Positions 13,046-24,170 of a DNA stretch of 64,000 nucleotides are shown one piece after another (position 1 is the stretch's first letter; each line of letters starts with the position of its first letter). The stretch is taken from assembly GCA_007922225.1 (NCBI GenBank), contig ML679956.1:15845049-15909048 (forward strand), written 5' to 3'. The notes beneath the pieces were generated by a model. That model was not told where the DNA came from and did no database searches. It saw only the letters and a list, made by a program, of their open reading frames with translations. The position numbers and the translations under genes were made by a program. The DNA comes from Emydura subglobosa. Its lineage: Eukaryota > Chordata > Testudines > Chelidae.

Positions 13046-13639
13046 TGTAACTGTGTCAGCACCCATCACACTCCGCTGTGATGGCGTCCATCCGTGGCTC
13101 TGCTTCTGTTTCCCGCTTAGTCACAACAAGAGTCCTGTGACAGGCCTTCCTTCCCTTAGAGAGATTGTTAAGTAGCAGTCTCTAGTACAAAGAAGATATA
13201 ACAGAAGGATTTGCTGCCCCACCTGGGCTTCCCTTCTGACTTCAGAGTGCTGACTCTCTGGATTTTCTCCCTGGAGGTCTGCCTCCGACCTGACCAAGTG
13301 AATCTCAGGGCTTCTATCCTGAGGTCCTTTCCCCAGTGTCTCGCTGGGTCATCTATTTGGGATTGGCCTTTTCCCAGGCCTGCCACAGCTGTCTCCTTCT
13401 CCCCTGATGCCCTTTCCCTGCAGGGCCAGATAGAGGAGACAACCTGCCCTCTACAACAACTCTTCCCAACTGAGCTCTCTCTCCCCCAGCTCTTTTATGG
13501 AAATCACCCAAGTCTTCCCCAGCTAGGTTTGATAATTGAATTGAGCCCCCCTGATTCCCAGATGATCAGGAACAGCAGGGGCTAGCTGAACCATCACAGG
13601 ACAGGTTGAGCCCAACTTAAAGGGACAGAGTCTGTAACA
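13046..13639. mobile_element. possible solitary LTR, unclassified
   Basis: This 594-base block is more GC-rich than its surroundings. It begins TGTAACTGTG and ends CAGAGTCTGTAACA, so it has TG...CA ends with short inverted termini (TGTAAC / TGTTAC). The interior (C/T-rich, with CTCTTTTATGGAAATCACC) resembles U3/R text of turtle retroviral or Gypsy LTRs from memory. No matching 4-6 base target duplication was found, so the borders and orientation are tentative. An open frame within it at 13211-13585 is judged a chance frame. Confidence 0.35.
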
Positions 13640-13699
13640 GTAATCTGTTGGCAGTGTTACATGCACCTCGTAAGGACTCCTTGTCTAAATTTAAAGTAC

Positions 13700-15722
13700 A
13701 ATACTGCATGTGCAGAAAGAATAGCAAATATGGTAGGCGTCCAGCTTGGCTTAAAAAAGAAGTTTGGCGAACTTAAACACAAAAAAGAAGCTTACAAGAA
13801 GTGGAAGCTTGGTCAGATGTCTAGGGAGGATTATAAAAATACTGCTTGAACATGCAGGAATGAAATCAGGAAGGCCAAAGCACAATTGGAGTTGCAGCTA
13901 GCAAGAGATATGAAGGGGAACAAGAAGGGTTTCTACAGGTATCTTGCCAACAAGAGGAAGATTAGGGAAAGTGTGGGCCCCTTAGAGAATGAGGGAGGCA
14001 ACCTAGTGACAGAATATGTGGAGAAAGCTGAGGTACTCAATGCCTTTTTTGCCTCTGTCTTCACAGACAAGATCAGCTCCCAGACTGCTTCACTGGGTGG
14101 CACAGAATGGGAAGGAGGAGAACATCCCGCAGTGCTGAAGGAACAGGTCCAAGGCTATTTGGAAGGACTGGACATACACAAGTCCATGGGGCCGGATGCA
14201 ATGCACCCGAGGGTGCTGAGAGAGTTGGCTGAGGTGATTTCAGAGCCATTGGCTGTTATCTTTGAAAGCTCGTGGCAACAGGGGGAGGTCCCTGAGGACT
14301 GGAAAAAAAGCAAATATAGTGCCCATCTCCAAAAAAGGGAGGAAAGAGGATCCAGGGAACTACAGACCGATCAGCCTCACTTCTATCCCTGGAAAAATCA
14401 TGGAGCAGGTCCTTAAGGAATCCATTTTAAGGCACTTGGAAGAGAGGAAGGTGATCAGGAACAGTCAACACGGATTCACCAAGGGAAAGCCATGCCTGAC
14501 CAACCTGATTGCTTTCTATGATGAGGTGACTGGTTCTGTGGATGTAGGGAAGGCGGTAGATGTGCTATACCTTGACTTTAGCAAAGCTTTTGATACTGTC
14601 TCTCACAGTATTCTTATCAGCAAGTTAAAGAAGTATGAGTTGGATGAATGGACTATAAAATGGATAGAGAACTGGCTAGAGCATAGGGCTCAATGAGTAG
14701 TGATCAATGGCTCGATGTCTAGCTGGCAGCCGGTCACAAGTAGAGTGCCCCCGGGGTCGGTCCTGGGGCCGGTTTTGTTCAACATCTTCATTAATGATCT
14801 GGAAGATAGGGCAGATTGCACCCTCAGCAAGTTTGCTGATGATACTAAGCTGGGGGGAGTGGTAGATATCCTGGAAGGTAGGGATAGGATACAGAAGGAC
14901 CTAAACAAACTGGAGGATTGGGTCGAAAGAAATCTAATGAGGTTCAACAAGGACAAGTGCAGAGTCCTCCACTTAGGAAGGAAGAATCCCATGCACAGCT
15001 ACAGACTGGGGACCGACAAGCTAGGCAGCAGTTCTGCAGAAAAGGACCTGGGGGTAACAGTGGATAACAAGCTGGATATGAGTCAGCAGTGTGCCCTGGT
15101 TGTCAAGAAGGCTAATTGCATATTGGGCTGCATTAGGAGGAGCATTGCCAGCAGGTCGCGGGAAGTGATTATTCCCCTCTATTCGGCATTGGTGAGGCCG
15201 CATTTAGAGTACTGTGTCCAGTTTTGGGCCCCCCACTACAAAAAGGATATGGACAAGTTGGAGAGAGTCCACTGGAAGGCAACAAAAATTATTAGGGGGC
15301 TGGAGCACAGGACTTATGAGGAGAGGCTAAGGGAACTGGGCTTGTTTAGTCTGCAAAAGAGAAGAATGAGGGGGGATTTGATAGTAGCCTTTAACTACCT
15401 GAAAGGAGGTTCCAGGGAGGATGGGGCTAGGCTGTTCTCAGTGGTGGCAGAGGACAGAACAAGGAGCAACGGTCTCAAGTTGCAGTGGGGGAGGTCTAGG
15501 TTGGACATTAGGAAAAAGTTTTTCACTAGGAGGGTGGTGAAGCACTGGAATGGGCTACCTAGGGAGGTGGTGGAATCTCTATCTTTGGAGGTTTTTAAGC
15601 TGAGGCTTGACAAAGCCCTGGCTGGGATGATTTAGCTGAGGTTAGTCCTGCTCTGAGCAGGGGGTTAGACTAGATGATCTCCTGAGGTCCCTTCCAACTC
15701 TAATATTCTGTGATTCTGTGAT
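13700..15722 (+). mobile_element. CR1 LINE copy A, 5'-truncated, reverse transcriptase with a 311-codon intact C-terminal frame
   Basis: CR1 ORF2 encodes an endonuclease plus reverse transcriptase that copies the element's own RNA at the target site. Homology to copy B starts at about 13707, so the endonuclease is lost. The RT frame is visible in pieces. A TGA replaces a codon at about 13847, an extra A in an A run near 14305 shifts the frame, and a TGA lies near 14695. RT motif A ([10 protein letters not shown]) is at about 14570-14600 and the catalytic FADD motif at 14832-14843 is intact. From 14700 to 15635 the frame is open for 311 codons to the normal end of the protein (...[10 protein letters not shown]). 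The 3' UTR phrase 'gaggtcccttccaactc' follows, and the element ends in the CR1 repeat ATTCTGTGATTCTGTGAT at about 15705-15722. It cannot make a complete protein. Confidence 0.93.
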
Positions 15723-16410
15723 CTCAAACCTCATCAGATTGGAAAGTAGCCATTGGGAAGGCTACTTTAATGGATGGACAGCATAACACCAGCTCCTGGA
15801 GGGATCCAATCAGGGTAGTGTGGTAAATATCAGAATGAGGTTCCAAGGTTGTGCTCTGTGACCCTATAGCTGGAATCAGGGTAGTTGCCCTAAAGAAACA
15901 TTTAATGTTGGGATTTGTACACAGCTTCCTTTTTCTTGAACACACTGAGAACATACTACAGAAAACTGATTGTTTTGCTTGATCGCGCAAACACCCACAA
16001 TACAGTTTCACTTGTTGAACATGGCGGTTAAATTATGGACTTTGCCCCAGCCACTACTATTTGTTGACTTCTTTTTAGGGTCCAAGAGAGTCTGTGATAA
16101 TCACTTCATCCAAGTATCCATTTTGTACTTGTTTGGTTCTGGATGGAGGACTGGTTTTTGCAATAGCACACCTCCTCTGAGAGACCGAGATATTGGAAAG
16201 TCCAATGTTAGGTTAATCAGGTCTGACAGCTGTAGCCTCTTCAGCTAGAAAGGCAGACAATATAATTGCTGCTCTCTCCTTCCTATATTTTGTAGGGTCC
16301 TGGGGAGCAATGGAAAAAGTGGAAAGGCATACAGCACAGATACTTCCCAGCTTTGCAAGTGTAACCGTTCTACCAGGTGGAGTTGGCAACAAGGACCAGG
16401 TTCAACATCT
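15723..16410. other. unrecognised sequence
   Basis: Mixed-composition sequence downstream of CR1 copy A, with short open frames on both strands but no protein-like family motif. No repeat family was recognised. Confidence 0.3.
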
Positions 16411-16414
16411 AGGG

Positions 16415-16450
16415 CAGTGGATCCCAACCTTTTTGTCTCAGGTGCCACAG
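16415..16450 (+). mobile_element. hAT-type terminus, fragment
   Basis: The stretch CAGTGGATCCCAACCTTTTT resembles the CAGTGGTTCTCAACC terminus of hAT-type elements seen at 21657 and 25121. No matching right end was found nearby, so only one terminus appears to survive. Confidence 0.45.
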
Positions 16451-19400
16451 ATATCATTATTACAACCCTGAAGGGCCACCAGTCTCTGACAGAAGCCCTC
16501 CTCCTATCCCCCTCCACGGCAGCCAGACAGAAGGACTTCAGCGAGGAGTCTACCTCCCTCTTCACTGTTCTCCTATTCCCCTGGCTGCAGCAGGGAAACT
16601 TTTATCAAAAGGGAAAAGGGGACCAAACATTAATTTTGGAAAACACCACAACCATAATTCAAAAGCATGTGACCATAGGCAAACACCCACCCCACAGTAT
16701 GTAAGGCAGTATGTATCCTTTGCCTCAGTTTTTCAGTTTGTGAAAGTCCAACAAATACGTGTCCCTTAATATTCCCTCCGAGGTACCCCATTCACAGTTG
16801 GCGGACCTTGGTTAGTGAAGATCCAGAGTTCAAAGGTACACTCATGGGGAGGGGGGGAGGGCTTCACCTGCCATCCTGGGAGAGTGAGGGGGTAGGCACT
16901 GAGTAATGCCACCTCTGCAAATGGCTCACTGCTGCCACTGTCTCTCTGTTGCTGCCATTCTGCTATCACTGCTTCCCTCTGCTGCCACTGCCTCTCTGCT
17001 GCTGCTTTCTACCACCATCACCACTGCTGCGATGTCACATCCTGAGGTTCTGCCGCTTACTCCAGCTGTCAGTGACGTCAGCAGGTAGTGGGGAACCTCA
17101 CCACCAGTGCAGTGTCTGTGGTGCCTTTCTTTGTTCCCACACAAGATCTAAGGCTTAGCCCCTAGACTTGCTCAGCCGTGAGGACAGTTCTAGAAATCAC
17201 CAACTGGAAACAATGACTCTTAATTGAGTCTAATCAGCTGTCATTAAATACTAGAGAAGGGCAGATCAAATGGTGCCTAGGACTCTTTAGGCAGAGTCCA
17301 CGTCACCAGGTAGGAATGCTTGTCCACACCCCTCTCATCTTCACTAGGATTTGGCATCCCTATCCCTGTGTAGCAAGTGAGGTTCAGTTTAGGGTGACCC
17401 CCTCAATCAGAACAGGTTAAGCACAGTTCTGCTGCCCTTTTCTTATACAATAAGGATAACAGCATTTCATTATCCCTGCATTTGAATGTTAAAGAGATTT
17501 GTAACCCAAACCAGCCAAAAATTAATCATTTTGGCAAAGCAGCTCCATCAAACTGTCCACCTAGGCAGAATAGTTATTTCTATGCAAACATGGTCTGCTT
17601 ATGAAGTCTTTTCCCCTCAGTGCGTCACTAGATGTCAGGGGAGAGCTCATTCAGACCTGCTTACATCAGAGGTAATTTATCACTTTATTTCCAGGGCCCT
17701 AACACATGGAAAGGCCACAGGACACTTTACGGCTGTTGCCAGATGCAAACACTCATCCACCAAACAAATTTACAAAAAGTGAAGCTATTCCTGGGAGCAA
17801 GTTCCATTTTGTTTAATCCAACTTCTGCCATGTAAAACTTGGTGTTCATCACACCTTGTTGGGCTATGCACAGAAAGATAGGAAACTTTGCTCCAACCAG
17901 GACAGTAGAAGTTGAGTTTCTTTTCTAGGGTTGTGCAGATCATGTTCTTCCTAATTTTATTTCTGAAAACTCCATCAAACAAGCTGACTGTCATGACCAG
18001 AGCAAGTCTGTCTTATCCAGGGAAAGAACAGTGCTCTGAGACCTCAATGAATCACTGTGTTCCACGATACTCTGCTCTTTCTGATACCTCTTCCCTGGAT
18101 TGAATTGGGACCTGAATGCACCCCTTCAATTATCTCTGATGGTATCTGACATGAGGATTTCTCTGAATGATTCATTAATAAGGGGATCCCTTCAAAAAAA
18201 TCTGATTATCTAAACTCATTTGAGGCAGTGAAGAATAAATAATTGGACATTGATCTCTAACAACATGTAAGATAGGGTGAAATGTGGAGGGAATAACAGG
18301 AATTACTGGATGGGTTGCATATGAACTCTGGTTCATTGATGAATGTCCATATAGAATATCAGCATTCCCAATATGCTCCTATAAGAACGGGCTTCTTTCT
18401 TTGTCTGACACTACTTGTTTTCCTTTACTGCTATCTTCATCTTCTGTTTACATTCTTCGGAGATGAGACATTGTACCTGATAGCCTTCATCCTCAACCCA
18501 GGCTGTGATCGATTACATATGTCTGTGTTTATCACGACTCCAAAATACCCTAGAAACTGTATATCAATTATGGGCCTGCTTCTGCTTTCTCTCTATACGG
18601 ACACCTGATCTGTAAAATTGTCCAAGAGGAGATCCGTGAATTTTTAAACCCAATATTTACACTACCATGAACCTGGAAGAAGCCCTAGGAGCATGCTTCT
18701 CAGATCAAACAGTAATGAGTGACATTATAAAATAAAACTGCTATCCATATGCAAAACAGAACAGTTTGTGTAATGGCAAAATGGTAATCTGAAGATAAGC
18801 CTCTTTTAGGAACTTATTCAGAGGTTTCAGACAGCCCTGTTCTGTTTGTTCCTGATTGTCTGAGGCTAGAAATGGGATGCGGAAGAGGTTGGCTGGAGAG
18901 GATCAGGTCAAATGGTATCTAGGTCTCTTTAGGCAGAGTCCACACTGGACCAATGTGATGTAGATGATAGATGGTTTCATACATGTCCTGGCATTTATAT
19001 GTGTTGCTTGAAACTGAAATTGGGATAAAACTCTGCCTGAAATTCTTCCAAAGTCCAAAGAGTACCGCGTCTGGACAGTGTCTAGTGACCTCATTTTCTC
19101 CAAAGCTGTAGGCAGCCATTTGCTCCCAAACTGAAAGAGCTTGGCCACAATTGGGCATTTAACTCCAGGTAGGGATGACCAAGAGTCCTGCAGATAGCTC
19201 TGAGGAAACTGAAGGCAGCTACTGTTCAAGTTACCACCTTCAGAGTGGTATTTTCTCCCCTTGAAAGGACTGCTTCATCTTGCCAAATGACATGTATTCC
19301 TTTTTATAGTGTATATCAGGAGCCAGGACTGTAAGTCGATTTCTCCAATGACTCTGAATAACCTCAGCTTTTCAAAGTTTCCCATTGACTCAGTCAGATA

Positions 19401-19576
19401 GCTGGGAACTGAATTCCCTGAGTATTTGATTTCAAAGCCCCACATACATGCATGAAACAAATTTGTATCCCACCATCTTTTTCTGGAATAAGCAGTTAGA
19501 CTGTGGGATTATTAAATTGAGAGGGATCATGTTTGCAATACCATCCACCCGTTGCCTGTGAAAGCATGAGGCACTT
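16451..19576. other. largely unrecognised, possibly repeat-derived block
   Basis: About 16910-17060 is a degenerate CTGCTGCCA-type low-complexity tract. A 40-base segment at 17262-17301 recurs at 18904-18943 in the same orientation, with 36 of 40 positions identical. That suggests the block holds two related copies of something not identified here. Several short open frames exist but none resembles a known protein. Confidence 0.3.
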
Positions 19577-19699
19577 GTGGGTGACCAGATAGCAAGGGTG
19601 AAAAATCAGGATGGGAGTGGGGGGGTAATAGGTGCCTATATAAGAAAAAGCCCTGAATATCAGGAATGTCCCTATAAAATTGGGGCATCTGGTTATCCT
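19577..19699. mobile_element. TAGGGTGACCAGA-family non-autonomous DNA transposon, copy 1
   Basis: The left end reads GTGGGTGACCAGAT and the right end CATCTGGTTATCCT, which are diverged inverted termini. The interior ('gggtgcctatata'-like text and 'aatcaggatgggagtggggg') matches the copy at 20721. The 11-base sequence ATGAGGCACTT lies immediately outside both ends (19566-19576 and 19700-19710), as expected for a target-site duplication. Confidence 0.8.
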
Positions 19700-19700
19700 A

Positions 19701-20720
19701 TGAGGCACTTATAGTGTCAAGTGACAGTTCATAATCTTGGGGGGGGAGTGATCTGATGCCACTTGAGAGTTTTCATACCCAAAGGAGAGGGCTGAGCTGA
19801 TGCCAGCCCAGACTTGGCTGCCTGTGAAGGGTCTATTTAGTAGGGAGCCAACTTGGGTAATATCTCCCCCAGTAAAAAGGCCGAGTCCTTGACCAGTAGG
19901 GAAAATAACATTATTTATCTTCAGTAGTGATACCAGGTTGAATTTGGAGTGGTGCACATTGAGGAAATTTCTGGCCTTATAAAGTGGAGGCCAGGGGTCC
20001 AAGAAAGAAAAAGGGTGAGCTAAGAGGCCACATGTAGCCTGTTTGTTCTTCCACATCTGGGCTATTGCTCTTCTTATCACTCCACAGCCAGTGGAGGTAA
20101 CCAGCAACAGAAGATGACCCACAGCAACAGTCACAACACAGTGACCCTCCGTGACATCAGGTAATGCCAGCCTGATATTTTCCCAAGCTTGTAGGTGTGT
20201 CATGAAATACCCATCACTCTCTTACTTCTTTCCAAGGAGAATGAGGGGAGACATGAGGGGAGCTTGTCCAGAGCAGCTGCAGACCTATCAAGCATCGTTC
20301 TCAGTGTTCTGTCTGAAGTGTTTACCCTCTGTTTTGTTTTGTTCCTTGTTTCTGATTTATTATTATCATTTGATTCCCCTAAGTATTATTCAGACAGCTG
20401 GCCTTCCTCCCCTAAGGAGGAAGAATTCCATTTGTGCATGTGCACACGCACAGGAATCAGCACACATCTGTGGCCTGGTCTTTTCTGATTGATTGATTTG
20501 CCCTGCTGCACTATGTGAACATGAGCAGGGGAACCAATGCTGGTTTTATTTATTTATTTCCAATTTGGCAGTTTGTCCCTATATCCCTGCTTCAGAGGGT
20601 GAAGTTACACTGGGCTCAGAGATTGCTCCAAAAATATGTGAAGTGGCTAGCAATCACCTAGTCCTTCAAGAAGCTGGTCTTATTTTCTCCCCTCCTCCAC
20701 ATGGGCTTGGGGCCCTCAGA
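19701..20720. other. unrecognised sequence
   Basis: Contains a 165-codon open frame on the minus strand (19709-20203) with no recognised motif; see the rejected list. No repeat family was identified. Confidence 0.3.
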
Positions 20721-20849
20721 TAGGGTGACCAGATCACAAGTGTGAAAAATCAGGACAGGAGGTGGGGGGGGGGGTAACGGGTGCCTATATAAGGCAAAGC
20801 CCCAAATATCGGGACGTCCCTATAAAAATCAGGACCTCTGGTCACCCTA
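20721..20849. mobile_element. TAGGGTGACCAGA-family non-autonomous DNA transposon, copy 2
   Basis: The ends are perfect 13-base inverted repeats, TAGGGTGACCAGA and TCTGGTCACCCTA. The 129-base element has a G run at about 20762-20774 and no coding capacity. The flanks CCCTCAGA (20713-20720) and CTCTCAGA (20850-20857) match in 7 of 8 bases, which points to the 8-base target duplication made by hAT-superfamily transposases. Confidence 0.85.
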
Positions 20850-20857
20850 CTCTCAGA

Positions 20858-21648
20858 GAAGGTACTGCCCTAGGGCTGAAGGATGGGCTCTCCAGAAATT
20901 CTGCACCTCTTTGTTGTATGGGAGTCACATGGGCCAGATAGATCTGCATTTCCCTGAGAGGCCCCAGCCTGGATCTCTAGTGATGACATGGGAGGCCGGT
21001 TACAGGGAAAGCATGAGAGGCAGGGAGCTGAGCCAAAGACCTCAGCTACATTCTCTGGCAGTGATAGTGTTCATGCTGTGTCTCCAGCCAGGGCCAGAGT
21101 GGAGGCAGAGGAGGAGGAGGCGGCAAAGATCCACAGTTCAGAGTGTAACTGCTGCTGCTGGCCTCAGGCAACGTCTCCCATCTGGCATGCCACCCTTCTG
21201 GCATCGCACCCTTCATGGAGACGGGTGAGGGGCAGCAGCTAGCCCATGAAGCCAGCTATTCCATTCCTGTCCGGCTCCTCATCTGCCTGGGGCAAGGGGA
21301 CTCTCTGCCCACTGAGCCAGCCAAACTCCCCAATGGGACATTCGATAAGGGGTAAAGCTGGAGACACAGACCCTTCCTTTTGCCTCTAGCTCCTTCCTAT
21401 CTAGCTATCTCCCCCTGAAGCCTGCAGGGGCGCCTGCTGCTGCAAATGCCCCAGGGACAATCTGCCCAAAAGGCAAATGCAGTCCTGGGCACACTGGGAT
21501 TAGACAAATTATTGAGCCAAAAATGTTAGTCTGAAATCTGAAACACGGTTTGGAGTCTTGCTCAGAAAAGCTCTGCTGCCGGCCACTAAGGAGGCAGATA
21601 AAACCAGTGAGAACTGTAGGGGCAAAGCATTCCCCTGCTGCCACCAGT
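20858..21648. other. unrecognised, GC-richer sequence
   Basis: Contains a GAGGAGGAGG tract at about 21108-21122. No coding signal beyond chance frames, and no repeat family was recognised. Confidence 0.3.
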
Positions 21649-21656
21649 GTCTAAGA

Positions 21657-21816
21657 CAGTGGTTCTCAATCCACGGCCCAATCAGCACACAGCTGCAGCA
21701 CATATGACATCTTTAGGGCCATAGAGGGTAATCTATATATTGTGTGGATGCAGCCCACATAAGACACAGAGAGCTGCATATGTGGCGCACAATAGAGAAT
21801 AGGCTAAGAACCACTG
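21657..21816. mobile_element. hAT-type MITE with perfect target-site duplication
   Basis: The 160-base element has inverted ends CAGTGGTTCTCAA and TAAGAACCACTG. It is bounded on both sides by the identical octamer GTCTAAGA (21649-21656 and 21817-21824). The CAGTGGTTCT terminus plus an 8-base duplication is the signature of hAT-superfamily non-autonomous elements. There is no coding sequence. Confidence 0.92.
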
Positions 21817-21824
21817 GTCTAAGA

Positions 21825-23924
21825 AGTCTAGTTCTGCCCCCCTACCTGCCAGCAGACTGAAACACCCATTATATCATATCCGCAGACCTTAGTACAACGA
21901 AGAAAAAACATTTAGCACAAATTATTAGCTATCCCTTGAAAGATAATAATACAAATGGAATATTTCATCCAGTAAGTAGGTTTTTCTCCCCGCGTGTATG
22001 GTAGGGCTATAACATTCATTTTGTCAAACCAATGCACTCTAACACCATGTAGCAACAACAGCACTAATGAAGAAGATCTCTGGGCAAGAGAGGAAGTCGT
22101 TGATGTTCCAGAAAGTTACTGTGCATTAAAGAATAGCCAATAAAAAACTAAATCAGTTCTCATTGACTTCAGTGGAAAAAAATCAAAAGCTGGATTCATT
22201 TTTCACTGGATCATTGTTATGCTCCTTTGGAAATTGTCTGGCAGTGACTTTCATTCCAAGAAATAATATAAACCTAGTAGTAGAGCTGAATTCAGGAGCT
22301 ACATGCACTTTAAAACTGCAAATTTAATTGGGTTCTGGTATCGGTTCTATTTGGGTTGCATTTGCCACTCTTTCAGCGTCCAATTGTCCTTTCCAAATCG
22401 GAACGGCTAACAGAAACTTTTACAACCATACAATAAGGAAAAATCTCTCATACAGATAATGGGCTAGATTGTGTGTGACTTTGTGAAGGTGTGCAAAGGG
22501 GAAGAGAGCGCAAGAAGCCTAAAACACACTATTACTTGCACCGCTGGCAGAGCCAGACATGATTCATGGCCTTGCATTTAGGGAACCACTGCCAGCCAAA
22601 GTGCTTAAGCAGGCTATGATTTACCAATCCCTGCACAATGGATGGCAGAGGAGGAACCTGCTACATCTTTTCAAAGGCTGCAGTGCAGTAACGGTTGTTC
22701 TTTCCCTGACTTCCAAAGGCATTGTTCCTGCCACAGACGTAACGCTTCCCAGATCTTCCAAGCCCCAGGAGCCTGTTGCTATTTCTTAGAACGCTGAAAA
22801 TCCCCTCTCTCTGGTTAAGGCCATGGGATGTCTCCAGTGCTTCATTGGTTTTGGAATTCAGGCTTGAGGAGTCCAAGGCACAATCCAAAATTTATCATCC
22901 ACAGATCCTGCAGAACTGAGATTCGAAGCTCTGACAGCACCCTACTGAGCTAGAAACCATATCTTCTTCTATGCCAATCGAATAATGACAAAAATAAATT
23001 TGACTGACTATATTCAGAGAGTACACTAGAACATGGATTGGGTTTTGCAGTAGCTGATTGACAATGCACAGTAGATCCACCTTCAAATAATCCACGTCAT
23101 ATATCTGAAAGGGGTATGTTTAAAGTGGCATTCTGCGTGACTGTAGTGAGAAGACAGACAGTCCACCTAATGGACATTTATCTTGCACTGTGAGTCACAT
23201 TCAAGAGTTTCTCTAATCAAAAAAATTTGAGGAAAATCTCTAATTTGTCTCTGAGCTCAAAAGAATAGATCAGCCATGAGTCATTCAAAAAAGACCAGAA
23301 GGTCTTTTGCCTTTTTTTTTTTTTTTTCTTACTGGCAATTCAAATTTTCTTCCAAACACAAGACAGTACTATTTTGTATAGACTGAAAACCATTCTCCAT
23401 ACAAACACAACCTTAAAATGTTTTCTGGAGTAGATAACAGAGATGAAATAATTGATGAAATAATAAGAGTGAGGAGGAAATATTAAGAGGATATAAGGAA
23501 AGGGAGAAAAGACTGCTTGCCAGATGAGACCTGAAAAGAGACGGAGAAGTGAAGTGAAGAAGTTGCAGGCAGACTTTTTCAGATGGCATTTGCTATGGGG
23601 TGTCACATCAACAGTAGCACAAGGGTGGGAAGGAATGCTTATAGTACAATAGCTCAGTGGATTACTCTCATTAATATGCACTGATAAAAATCTGATTCCT
23701 GAATAAGATATGTCGGCTATAGAGGCTCCCTGTCTTCATAACATCATTCACTATAGAAGACTGCTTTCAATAAGTTCAGTGGGTGCACCTCTTTTTCCAC
23801 ATGTGAATCAAGCTATTCGGGTCCTTAACATGTCCCCAAGCCAAGAACTAAATCTTTTCGTAATCACGTAAAACGAGAGGCATGCTGAGCAGTTCAGCAG
23901 CAGAACTATTCTGTTATTAAGCAT
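21825..23924. other. unique intronic sequence
   Basis: Nothing recognised apart from a T run at about 23313-23328. No coding signal. Confidence 0.3.
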
Positions 23925-24170
23925 TATCATTATTTGCATTACAGTAGTAATTAGCAACCCCAACTCATCTTGGAGTCACATTGTGCTAGGTGCAGTACAG
24001 AGTCAGAGATAGTCCCTGCCCCAAAATATTACAATCTAACTAGACAAGAAAGATGAGGGGTGGGGGAAGGGAAAAGGTTACACAGCAGGTGAGTCCACAA
24101 ATAGAAGCCACATATCCTGACTCCCCCTTAGTCCAAAGCCCGATCCACTAGATCACGCTGTCTCTGATAC
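23925..24170 (-). repeat. CORE-SINE/MIR, near full length
   Basis: Read on the minus strand, it has the tRNA-like head (GACAGCGTGATCTAGTGGAT), the 'gtcaggatatgtggcttcta'-type middle, and the tail that in plus orientation reads 'agatagtccctgccccaaaa'. The order head-core-tail is preserved over about 245 bases. It is old and diverged, and inactive. Confidence 0.8.

Noticed and set aside
13211..13585. 125-codon open frame, Ser/Leu/Pro-rich
   Set aside because: It coincides with the C/T-rich TG...CA block, whose base composition explains the lack of stops.
19709..20203. 165-codon open frame on the minus strand
   Set aside because: Composition looks arbitrary and no family motif is visible. I considered a viral envelope relic but saw no cleavage site, fusion or transmembrane pattern to support it.
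20723..20847. Mariner-type reading of the TAGGGTGACC element with a TA duplication
   Set aside because: TA flanks would fit Tc1/mariner, but including TA in perfect 13-base inverted ends leaves a 7/8 matching octamer outside, which fits hAT better.
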